DNA from: Candidatus Trichorickettsia mobilis
GTDB taxonomy: Bacteria; Pseudomonadota; Alphaproteobacteria; Rickettsiales; Rickettsiaceae
Reading direction: 5' to 3'
Assembly: GCF_034366785.1 (NCBI RefSeq)
Contig: NZ_CP112932.1
Location: 806,001-870,000 of the forward strand
DNA: 64,000 nt
This document shows positions 56,924 to 64,000 of the stretch, one piece after another (within the stretch, counting starts at the first letter, position 1; every line of letters begins with the position of its first letter). Below the pieces are notes generated by a model. It saw only the letters and a program-made list of their open reading frames with translations, did not search any database and was not told where the DNA came from. Made by a program: the position numbers and the translations under genes.

Positions 56924-58404
56924 TAGAACCCTCCCGGTATAAAATTGACATTGCTTCTTGTGCGCTCAATGGCTGCAGCCACTTTGAGAACATTATATTC
57001 GTCAAGAGTAGAGCCAATAATTTGCATCCCTAAGGGCAATCCATGCGCAGAAAGAGCAGCTGGTACAGAGATACATGGCAGACCAGCAAGACTAGCCGGT
57101 ATAGTGAATATATCATTTAAATACATAGTTACCGGATTATCTTGTCTTTCGTTAACGCCAAAAGCAGCTGACGGTGCTGACGGTAGTATTATTGCATCAA
57201 CTGTAGTAAAAGCTGTTTTAAAATCATTGGCAATTAACCTGCGTACTTTTTGTGCCTTTAAATAATAAGCATCCATAAATGCTGCTGATAATACATAAGT
57301 GCCAATCATTATTCGACGTTTTACTTCGGCACCGAATCCTTCTGAGCGTGTTAAAGAATAAAGTTCATCAATGCTTATTCGCTCCTCTTTCGTTCGATGA
57401 CCGTAGCGAATACCGTCATATCTGGCAAGATTTGATGAAGCTTCAGCAGAAGCGATAACATAGTAGGTAGGAATGGCATAGTTAGAGTGCGACAAATCGA
57501 TATTAATAATTTCTACTCCTTCTTGTTTAAGGATGGTAATGGTTTCCTGCCACATATTAATGATCTCTGCTGCAATTCCTGGAGCAGTCATCAAACTCAT
57601 TGGCACCCCTATCTTCATACCTTTTACTGATTTGCTACATGCAGATACAAGTTCTGGTACTGGTGTATCTATCGAAGTTGAATCCAGGTCATCAAATCCC
57701 ATCATTACTTCTAACATTCGAGCAGTATCTTCTATAGTCCTGGTAAAAATCCCGGCCTGATCAAGAGAGCTTGCAAAAGCAATCATTCCCCATCTAGAAC
57801 AACGACCATATGTAGGTTTCATACCTACTATACCAGTAAATGCCGCAGGTTGACGAACGGAACCACCAGTATCGCTACCTAGCGCAGCCATGGCAGTAAA
57901 ACTGGCAACTGCTGCAGCAGAACCGCCTGATGAACCACCTGGCACCAAATCTTGAGTAGTATTATTTGCTCGCCATGGATTAATAACGTTACCAAAATGG
58001 CTGGTAATATTCGCTGAACCCATAGCAAATTCATCCATATTAGCTTTACCCAGCATGATTGTTCCTTGATCTTTAATATTCTGACTAACTCTGGATTCAT
58101 ATGTCGGCACAAAATTAGCAAGTATCTTAGAAGCAGCAGTAGTTTTAACTCCTTTAGTACAAAATAAATCTTTAACGGCTACAGGAATACCCTCAAGCTT
58201 ACGAGCTTGTTGAACTCGGTAATGTTGATCAGCAACATTAGCTTGCTCTAGAGCAAGCTCTAATGTCTCTGTAATATAGGCATTTAATTTTCTATGTTGA
58301 ATTATCCGATTAATATGAGCCTCAGTTAGTTCTACACTTGAAAACTGCTTATTTTGTAAACCACTTAAAGCTTGGCTAATCGTTAATTTTGTTAGTTCAT
58401 CCAT
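56923..58404 (-). CDS. gatA: Asp/Glu-tRNA amidotransferase subunit A
   Basis: GatA releases ammonia from glutamine for the amidotransfer. The 493-residue amidase has the Ser-cisSer-Lys triad: Lys in [11 protein letters not shown] near 79 and Ser residues in [13 protein letters not shown] and [12 protein letters not shown]. Length is usual. It lies between gatC (38 bp upstream) and gatB. Confidence 0.97.
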   Translation of the reverse strand: MDELTKLTISQALSGLQNKQFSSVELTEAHINRIIQHRKLNAYITETLELALEQANVADQHYRVQQARKLEGIPVAVKDLFCTKGVKTTAASKILANFVPTYESRVSQNIKDQGTIMLGKANMDEFAMGSANITSHFGNVINPWRANNTTQDLVPGGSSGGSAAAVASFTAMAALGSDTGGSVRQPAAFTGIVGMKPTYGRCSRWGMIAFASSLDQAGIFTRTIEDTARMLEVMMGFDDLDSTSIDTPVPELVSACSKSVKGMKIGVPMSLMTAPGIAAEIINMWQETITILKQEGVEIINIDLSHSNYAIPTYYVIASAEASSNLARYDGIRYGHRTKEERISIDELYSLTRSEGFGAEVKRRIMIGTYVLSAAFMDAYYLKAQKVRRLIANDFKTAFTTVDAIILPSAPSAAFGVNERQDNPVTMYLNDIFTIPASLAGLPCISVPAALSAHGLPLGMQIIGSTLDEYNVLKVAAAIERTRSNVNFIPGGF

Positions 58405-58442
58405 ATTGCAACTTCTTTTATATGATTCAAATGCTATCTAAT

Positions 58443-58745
58443 TTACTCTAATATTTTAGGAACTATATAACACTTAATTTCTTTGGCAAAATTTGCATTA
58501 TTATCAGGAACATTAGCAAACAATTCATCGGCAATACTAGCACTCGTAACAACATCTTGACGCATTCTTGGTGTTATATCACAAGCAGAAGTTAGGGGAG
58601 TAATATTACTACAATCAACTTCATTTAATGTATCTATCATCTCCATGATCTCAGTTAATTCTTTGGCAAAATTTGTAATCTCGTCAGTAGTAAAATGTAA
58701 TTTGGCTAATTTTGCGATTTTGGTAACGTCATTAGGAGTAATCAT
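58443..58745 (-). CDS. gatC: Asp/Glu-tRNA amidotransferase subunit C
   Basis: GatC is the small scaffold that holds GatA and GatB together. The 100-residue protein begins with the typical VTKIAKLAKLHFTTDEI and contains ELTEIMEMIDTLNEVD and TPRMRQDVV. It is the first of gatCAB and starts 8 bp after bamE on the same strand. Confidence 0.94.
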   Translation of the reverse strand: MITPNDVTKIAKLAKLHFTTDEITNFAKELTEIMEMIDTLNEVDCSNITPLTSACDITPRMRQDVVTSASIADELFANVPDNNANFAKEIKCYIVPKILE

Positions 58746-58753
58746 TTGTACCT

Positions 58754-59215
58754 TTATTTTTTACTACGTTTCTTCTTGCCATCAGTAGTCTTATTAAATC
58801 TACCAATATTCTTAATAAAAGTTTGAATGCCGTTCTGTTCTGTACCATAAGCTTTAGTATATTCACTTACCACTTCAATATCTTCTGTGTGGTTATCATT
58901 TAATACTACGACTTCTTCGATAATATCATCTTTAGTAAATTTTATTTTTACAATTCGTTGTTCAATAGTTTTTGGTTGAAACCAGGCGCGTTTTCCCATA
59001 AACCTATGTACGTAATACCAAGTATCTGGAGTGTAATCCGGAATAATAGTTGGAGTACCGATTAACTCTTCTACCCCCGCTTTAGTTAAGTTCTTGTTTT
59101 CTAATTTATTGACAGTACTATCGTCAACATATTGTCCTCTTACATCTAGTGTTTGACAGCTACTAGTAAATAACAACATTGATATTAAGGTTAGTATAGG
59201 AATAAAAATTTTCAT
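58754..59215 (-). CDS. bamE: Outer membrane assembly lipoprotein BamE
   Basis: A small lipoprotein of the BAM complex with a SmpA/OmlA domain. The start was set at the ATG at 59215, which gives MKIFIPILTLISMLLFTSSC, a proper lipoprotein signal with the Cys at residue 20. The open frame extends 22 codons further upstream without a signal-like sequence. The domain holds LTKAGVEELIGTPTIIPDY and WYYVHRFMG, as in BamE. A Lys/Arg-rich tail (DGKKKRSKK) ends it. bamD is at 4221 in this window. Confidence 0.88.
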   Translation of the reverse strand: MKIFIPILTLISMLLFTSSCQTLDVRGQYVDDSTVNKLENKNLTKAGVEELIGTPTIIPDYTPDTWYYVHRFMGKRAWFQPKTIEQRIVKIKFTKDDIIEEVVVLNDNHTEDIEVVSEYTKAYGTEQNGIQTFIKNIGRFNKTTDGKKKRSKK

Positions 59216-59251
59216 ATTGTTGCTTAAATATAATCTAGATTTCAGAATTGA

Positions 59252-59281
59252 AATATAGTACACTGCGCGGGTCTTTGACAA
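59252..59281 (-). promoter_or_regulatory. Candidate promoter for bamE-gatCAB
   Basis: On the minus strand TTGTCA (59276-59281) and TATATT (59252-59257) are 18 bp apart and 37 bp before the bamE ATG. Confidence 0.38.
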
Positions 59282-59309
59282 ATACTTTTTAATTGACTTG
59301 AGTAAATTG

Positions 59310-59337
59310 TTGCGTGAACAGCACTTAGTACTATAAA
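59310..59337 (+). promoter_or_regulatory. Candidate promoter for rpmF-fabH
   Basis: TTGCGT and TATAAA are separated by 16 bp and lie about 40 bp before the rpmF ATG. GAGG in TGAGGTTTTA is the likely ribosome binding site. Confidence 0.4.
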
Positions 59338-59375
59338 AGGTCTGTTAATAATTTGTACTTTAAATGAGGTTTTAA

Positions 59376-59573
59376 ATGGCAGTACCAAAAAAGAAAACAT
59401 CAAAATCACGTCGTAACATGCGTCGTGCTCATCATGCATTAGGTAAGATCAATGTGGTAGTTGATAGTCGTACTGGTGAATATAAGCTACCACATCATAT
59501 GTCATTAATTGATGGAACATATAATGAGCGATTAGTGATTGCTAAAAAAATAGCTACTGATGAAGCAGTTTGA
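59376..59573 (+). CDS. rpmF: Ribosomal protein L32
   Basis: This 65-residue basic protein of the large ribosomal subunit begins [21 protein letters not shown], the conserved L32 start. The alphaproteobacterial form lacks the Cys zinc pairs. It heads a short plus-strand unit with fabH; the usual intervening gene plsX is absent here. Confidence 0.95.
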   Translation: MAVPKKKTSKSRRNMRRAHHALGKINVVVDSRTGEYKLPHHMSLIDGTYNERLVIAKKIATDEAV

Positions 59574-59631
59574 TAGTAACTTATCATTAGTGGAATCCTG
59601 ATTTTATAGGTCTAGAGGTGCATAAGATTAT

Positions 59632-60627
59632 ATGACGTGTAAAATTATTGGATGTGGTGGCTATTTACCAAAAAAAATAGTAAGTAACCTAGATCTAGAG
59701 TCGTTTGTTGATACTACAGATGAGTGGATAAAATCAAGAACCGGAATTTTACAAAGACATCTAGCAGCTAGTGATGAATATACTTCACATTTGGCATTCA
59801 AAGCTGCTGAACATGCTTTGCAAGACGCCAATTTACTACCTACTGATATTGATTTAATCATTGTTTGTACAACAACGCCGGATAATAGTTTTCCCTCTAC
59901 TGCTACTAAAGTACAAGGATATTTTGCATTAAAAAATACTCCCTCATTTGATCTACAAGCAGTATGTTCTGGTTTTATTTATGGGCTACAAATAGCCGAT
60001 AGTCTAGTGGCATCTGGAAAATATAATACCATATTACTAATTTGCGCAGAAAAAATGTCATCTTTATTAGATTGGAGTGATCGAAGTACTTGCGTATTAT
60101 TTGGTGATGGTGCTGGAGCAGTAGTGCTACAACGTAAGAGCGCCTCTGATAACCGATCATTAGTTGTATCTCCTGGAACAGAGATGAATTCTGGGATAAT
60201 TGATAGCCAGATATATTCTGATGGTAGTTATGGCGATCTGCTATATACTGATGGCGGGGTGAGTTCTAATGGCCAAAGTGGTAAAATTAAAATGAAAGGT
60301 CCAGCTTTATTTAAAAATGCTGTAGAAAAAATGACTGATTCGGTTATCGAGATTTTAGTAAAAAACAATTTAACTATTGATGATATTAGCTATTTTATAC
60401 CTCATCAAGCTAATATCAGAATTATTCAATCGATTGTTGAGCGGCTTAATATCAACGAGAATAAAGTAATAAAAACAATAGCTAAACATGCCAATTGTTC
60501 GGCATCATCAATTCCCTTGGCTCTCTCTGAATTAAAATCCTCAGAGGCACTAAACGAAGGCGATATTATCCTTTTTACAGCTTTTGGGGCGGGGTTAACT
60601 TGGGGGTCTGCGCTATATACTTGGTGA
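59632..60627 (+). CDS. fabH: Beta-ketoacyl-ACP synthase III
   Basis: FabH starts fatty acid synthesis by condensing acetyl-CoA with malonyl-ACP. The 331-residue thiolase-fold enzyme has the catalytic Cys in [13 protein letters not shown] near 112, His in [11 protein letters not shown], and Asn in [28 protein letters not shown] is the CoA-binding Trp/Arg region. It starts 58 bp after rpmF without plsX between. A repeat cluster follows. Confidence 0.96.
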   Translation: MTCKIIGCGGYLPKKIVSNLDLESFVDTTDEWIKSRTGILQRHLAASDEYTSHLAFKAAEHALQDANLLPTDIDLIIVCTTTPDNSFPSTATKVQGYFALKNTPSFDLQAVCSGFIYGLQIADSLVASGKYNTILLICAEKMSSLLDWSDRSTCVLFGDGAGAVVLQRKSASDNRSLVVSPGTEMNSGIIDSQIYSDGSYGDLLYTDGGVSSNGQSGKIKMKGPALFKNAVEKMTDSVIEILVKNNLTIDDISYFIPHQANIRIIQSIVERLNINENKVIKTIAKHANCSASSIPLALSELKSSEALNEGDIILFTAFGAGLTWGSALYTW

Positions 60628-60676
60628 AAATTAACACAAATCCTTGAATACTCTCTAAAATATAAACACATTTAAA

Positions 60677-60857
60677 GAGAGTGTTCAATGAACCATACGC
60701 GTCAAGTTAAGGAAAAGAAAGGTATAAACACTACCCCACCACACCTCGTCATTGCGCGGGTGTTGTCGAAGCAGTCCAGTAAAACGAGTAACTATAACTA
60801 GATTGCTTCGACAACACCTGCGCAATGACGTGCTCTATTTTTATATTGAACACTCTC
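60677..60857. repeat. Type E repeat (complete copy)
   Basis: A 181-bp element bounded by GAGAGTGTTCAATGAAC on the left and ATTGAACACTCTC on the right, i.e. terminal inverted repeats of at least 12 bp. The inner palindrome is CATTGCGCGGGTGTTGTCGA / TCGACAACACCTGCGCAATG. No coding capacity is seen. Size, ends and copy number are those of a non-autonomous transposable element. Confidence 0.85.
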
Positions 60858-60930
60858 GAGTACCTGCGGGTCTAGGTTCCGTGTCTCCTTCAAATCCTCT
60901 CTCATGCTTGAGTTTGCTAGAGAAGTCTAA
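60858..60930 (-). repeat. Partial RPE1-like element (inverted)
   Basis: The complement carries AGAGAGGATTTGAAGGAGAC followed by ACGGAACCTAGACCCGCAGG. It parallels the first half of the element inside rlmJ (29873-30018). The other half is missing. Confidence 0.72.
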
Positions 60931-61026
60931 TGTCATCCCGAACCATGCCCTGAACTTGCTTCACGGGTTGTTTCGGGATCTCATCAATTAGCGAGAGATC
61001 CTGAAATAAATTCAGGGGATGACATT
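60931..61026. repeat. Type A palindromic element (copy 2)
   Basis: AATGTCATCCCGAACCATGC to GGGGATGACATT, a 96-bp palindrome almost the same as 8222-8317. At both sites a type E end lies just upstream. Confidence 0.85.
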
Positions 61027-61074
61027 ACCAATTTTTCACTTACACAGAGTGTATATGCTATAAAATCGAAGTTG

Positions 61075-61117
61075 GAATGATATATTTTCTTAATATATTA
61101 ATATAAATATATCATTC
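61075..61117. terminator. AT-rich hairpin upstream of the ankyrin gene
   Basis: GAATGATATATTT (61075-61087) pairs with AAATATATCATTC (61105-61117) over a 17-base loop, followed by TTTTATATATA. It could be a terminator for fabH read-through or part of the control region of the next gene. Confidence 0.4.
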
Positions 61118-61142
61118 TTTTATATATATGTGTGTAAATTCA

Positions 61143-61171
61143 TTGACATTTATAGAAATTTATATTATTTT
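61143..61171 (+). promoter_or_regulatory. Candidate promoter for the ankyrin gene
   Basis: A perfect TTGACA is followed after 17 bp by TATTTT, about 80 bp before the ATG. The whole 61075-61250 region is extremely AT-rich. Confidence 0.38.
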
Positions 61172-61250
61172 ATTGTGTATAGATACTTAGATATTATATT
61201 CTAATAAGAATCTTTAAACTAAATTACAAAAAATTAATGAGATTGCTAAT

Positions 61251-64000
61251 ATGTCAAAAAGAAAGATTGTTCCCCAAAAGATTGCTATTAAGCCAAAATC
61301 TACTCAAAAGTCCATTAGTAAATTTGAGGTTAATCAGGAATTAATATCTCTTATAGGAGGTGATTATGCACGTGAGTTAAAACAGTATTATACTGAGCGA
61401 AATCAAGCATTTAACGATTACTATAAGGAGAACTATGGTACTTTTAAAGAGTTTTATACGAGTAATACTGAAGTACAAGAATTTTTAAGACAATTTAATA
61501 CTAAGCACAAAGAATTTAAAACATCCTATACTAATGAATACCAAAAATTGCAAACATCTTATAAAGCTCAAGAATTTGAGGTTAAGAAGAAAGAACTTAA
61601 TGAACTTTATATGAATAAGGAGACAAAATTTAGAGAGCATTATATTATTATAGAGAACAAATTGAAAGCTAAATATACGGAAGAATGGAATGAACAACGT
61701 AAGGATGCGAAGAAAAAATTTCATATGGATTTTTATACTGATTTAGAGCAAAAATTGGCTGCCGGTAATAGTACTATTACTCAACTAGATGTATTTAATG
61801 CGCGGTATATTACTGAGCATGATCAAATATTTATACCAAAAGATTATTATGAGAGTCGTATGGAAGTACTAAAAAAGATTGTGCAAGACCATCCCGATCT
61901 ACTGTATAATGTGCCTTATGTTGGTGTATCTCTTTTTAAATGGGCTAGTAGTGAACGCAAGCTCAGCGTATATGAGTTAAATCAATTATTAACTCTAACA
62001 GATAGTAATGGAATACCAGCAGTAAACTTTAATGAATACAATTACGAAGGTAATACTTTTTTAATTCAGCATATTCTCTTTGGTAATTTGGGGATAGTTC
62101 GAATACTACTTGATCTGAAAGATGGTAATGGCAATCCGCTGGTAAACGTCAATCAGGTAGATAAACATGCGGGTGCATCTCCTTTGATGTGGGCTGCGGG
62201 GGATAATAAGATGGAAATCCTTAAGCTACTATTCAACCTGAAAAATAGTGATGGCAGCCAAATGACAGATATTAAGATGAAAAATAATCTCGGTGAAAAT
62301 ATTTTACATTTTACTGCACGTGATCACAACAAAGATCAACGTACAATGAAATACTTATTAGGACAAAAAGATGAGAATGGCTTACCTTTATTTGACATCA
62401 ATGAACGGACTCCAAGCGGTTGGACAGTTTTGGATTGTTATGATAATGATCCAGAGATGTTGCAATTTTTGTTAAATCATGGAGCTAAATATAAAGAAAA
62501 AGGAGCACACTCTGAAGAAGCAGATATTGCTAATGCTGGTCAATCCTCTCATGATAGCCGTGTCGATAAGCGCTCCAAAGAGTTATTATTACAACTACGT
62601 GAGAATTTTATGGTTGTTACAGATCTATATCAAGATTTATTTCCGGTTATTAACAATGCTATTACAGAATTAGGCAATATTTTCGCATCACCTACCCAAG
62701 ATCAAAAATTAATCTCTATACCATTATTATTAATAAATGCTAAGGCCAGGGAGACTCTAAAACAAGCGCAAGATAGCCTATTACAAGCAAAATTGGCAAC
62801 AGAATACAAAAACAAAAATGCAGAAGAGCAGCAAGAGCTAACGGATATTATATTAGATCCTAAGAAATTTTTTGCAAAAGCACTAAATACTATAGAAATA
62901 GTAGCAAAAAATAGCTGTAAAATAGGTAATGAGGAAACAACTTTTAACGAAGTTCTTGCTTTAGTTTTTAATGCAATGTTAGGAATTACTGAAGAAAATC
63001 CTAATGATAACACGAATTTGTGTAGTAATTTTATTAATCTTTGCGCTGAACTAGTAGATATGAGTACCACCTATTCTGCAGACAAAGGACTCAGTTGTAG
63101 TAATGGTACAATAAAAAAGCTGCTTAGTGTCATTGATAGTAAACATGAATCTTTGCAACCACAAGATGCTCCAAAATTAAATGTAGGTAATTATGAATAC
63201 ACAGAAGAGCAACTACAAGGATGGGTTATGGAAGCTTGGACAGGATTCAAGAATAAAGATGCTTTTATAGAGCATTATTTTGGTGGCGGTGATCAATTTA
63301 AGTTAGTGGTGAATGAATTTAGAGGTAAAATATTTCAGGTGTTATGCACATACCTATACGATAATAAATCATCGATTCCAGGTATATGTGAGATTGTCTC
63401 TAAGATAATCCAACCAAATACACACAAACACACATTGGAAACTCATCCAGAAATGGTTCTCACCGATATATTGGAAGCAATAGTTGATGAGTACGATAGG
63501 ATGAATGCGTACAAGAAATACTTGCCATACGATGGCATAACGAAGCCCAACGATATTTACTATTACTTGGTTAAAGGAGGATGTAATAAAGAGGAGTTAG
63601 AGGATTTTCTTTGTGCTAATGGTGCTGGTCATGATATTAAAGCCGATAGTAAAATACATGCAGAAATGCTGTCATGCGCTAACTTGCTTAACAAGTATGG
63701 AAATCTTTGGGACCGTGTAGGTATTGATACTGCTAAACGTGAAGCTTTGATTGATGTTTTAGAACAAAAATCTGCAAACTCATTTAAGGACGCATTACAA
63801 TTGATTAAAGACGATCATTGCGCCGAGTTACGGCAGAAGCTTATAGATGAGCAAATTGAAATAATTGTTTTTGATAAAAATAATCCATTAAGCTGGAAAC
63901 AAATAAATGATTTACTTACAATTCTACCAGGAACCAAAATAAGCAGTATTAGTCTGAGTGCAAGTGATGCAACAGGTATTAACGGTTTTTTATCATCTTT
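61251..64000 (+). CDS. Large coiled-coil / ankyrin / LRR-like protein, partial (runs off the window)
   Basis: From the ATG at 61251 the frame is open to the window end, 916 codons without a stop, so the true gene is longer. I do not know a named family. Residues about 30-165 are a Lys/Glu/Tyr-rich coiled coil (KEFKTSYTNEYQKLQTSY). About 224-415 hold four or five ankyrin units with inserted loops (GVSLFKWASSERK, GASPLMWAAGDNKMEILKLL, GENILHFTARDHNKDQ, GWTVLDCYDNDPEMLQFLL). About 430-880 is helical and Cys-containing, without a motif. The last 20 residues (TKISSISLSASDATGINGFL) look like the beginning of LRRs. No signal peptide is present. No clear ribosome binding site precedes the ATG. A type IV-secreted effector is a reasonable inference, not shown. 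Confidence 0.85.
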   Translation, partial: MSKRKIVPQKIAIKPKSTQKSISKFEVNQELISLIGGDYARELKQYYTERNQAFNDYYKENYGTFKEFYTSNTEVQEFLRQFNTKHKEFKTSYTNEYQKLQTSYKAQEFEVKKKELNELYMNKETKFREHYIIIENKLKAKYTEEWNEQRKDAKKKFHMDFYTDLEQKLAAGNSTITQLDVFNARYITEHDQIFIPKDYYESRMEVLKKIVQDHPDLLYNVPYVGVSLFKWASSERKLSVYELNQLLTLTDSNGIPAVNFNEYNYEGNTFLIQHILFGNLGIVRILLDLKDGNGNPLVNVNQVDKHAGASPLMWAAGDNKMEILKLLFNLKNSDGSQMTDIKMKNNLGENILHFTARDHNKDQRTMKYLLGQKDENGLPLFDINERTPSGWTVLDCYDNDPEMLQFLLNHGAKYKEKGAHSEEADIANAGQSSHDSRVDKRSKELLLQLRENFMVVTDLYQDLFPVINNAITELGNIFASPTQDQKLISIPLLLINAKARETLKQAQDSLLQAKLATEYKNKNAEEQQELTDIILDPKKFFAKALNTIEIVAKNSCKIGNEETTFNEVLALVFNAMLGITEENPNDNTNLCSNFINLCAELVDMSTTYSADKGLSCSNGTIKKLLSVIDSKHESLQPQDAPKLNVGNYEYTEEQLQGWVMEAWTGFKNKDAFIEHYFGGGDQFKLVVNEFRGKIFQVLCTYLYDNKSSIPGICEIVSKIIQPNTHKHTLETHPEMVLTDILEAIVDEYDRMNAYKKYLPYDGITKPNDIYYYLVKGGCNKEELEDFLCANGAGHDIKADSKIHAEMLSCANLLNKYGNLWDRVGIDTAKREALIDVLEQKSANSFKDALQLIKDDHCAELRQKLIDEQIEIIVFDKNNPLSWKQINDLLTILPGTKISSISLSASDATGINGFLSS

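Noticed and set aside
60752-60991. A 79-codon open frame in the region after fabH
   Set aside because: It runs across type E, RPE1-like and type A repeats in a single frame, has no ribosome binding site, and the composition is that of the repeats.

Overview
The window is AT-rich, dense with housekeeping genes and free of rRNA, tRNA, transposase and phage genes. Gene content points to an obligate intracellular alphaproteobacterium of the order Rickettsiales, most likely family Rickettsiaceae. Evidence: a close match to the Rickettsia S-adenosylmethionine transporter; proline oxidation with MHS-type permeases; nuoA-E; tlyC/recF/ybeY; LRR and ankyrin proteins of the kind used as host-directed effectors; and palindromic repeats, one of which sits in frame inside a protein and resembles the peptide of Rickettsia palindromic element 1. 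LPS genes (lpxB, waaA, an eptA-like gene) and cell-wall genes (murC, dapD) argue against Orientia. A gapA-pgk pair and a full-length rel gene argue against a typical pathogenic Rickettsia. A protist- or invertebrate-associated relative is plausible, but the genus cannot be fixed from sequence alone.

Layout. 1-6.6 kb: def-fmt-gapA-pgk in one tight operon, an LRR gene remnant, then bamD-recN. 6.8-8.5 kb: yraN coupled to a coiled-coil protein, a second coiled-coil gene cut off by repeats, and a repeat cluster. 8.6-15.3 kb (minus): sam - MHS permease - putA - MHS permease, a unit for importing and oxidising proline. 15.5-26.5 kb: OmpW-like porin, murC, rpoZ-rel-acpS, dapD, a zinc-ribbon membrane protein, an RDD protein, ybeY-tlyC-recF. 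26.6-34.1 kb: envelope genes (eptA-like, lpxB, waaA) with rlmJ, which carries the in-frame palindrome, and a 765-residue LRR protein. 34.4-42 kb: a DAACS carboxylate/amino-acid symporter, ftsK, carD, a small secreted protein, mnmA and an APC permease. 42-47 kb: a frameshifted LRR gene and nuoABC - 490 bp of nested repeats - nuoDE. 47.5-60.6 kb: uvrA, ssb, a lipoprotein hydrolase whose 5' end is a palindrome, then a long minus-strand run bamE-gatCAB-blaOXA-map-radC-wecA-like, and rpmF-fabH without plsX between them. 61.25 kb to the end: an open frame of more than 900 codons (coiled coil, ankyrin, beginning of LRR-like sequence) that runs off the window.

The most distinctive signal is the repeat system. 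At least nine kinds of 95-230 bp palindromic elements fill nearly every large intergenic gap, nest inside each other, truncate genes, supply stop codons (acpS, the DAACS gene), and enter at least one reading frame (rlmJ) and probably a second. Several kinds with different outer arms appear to share a terminal TATACTC-like end and a GC-rich inner core. This suggests one modular superfamily whose arms diverge while staying self-complementary. A short leader resembling AAAGTTTACGGAGTATA also recurs directly before the start codons of the RDD gene, lpxB and ftsK.
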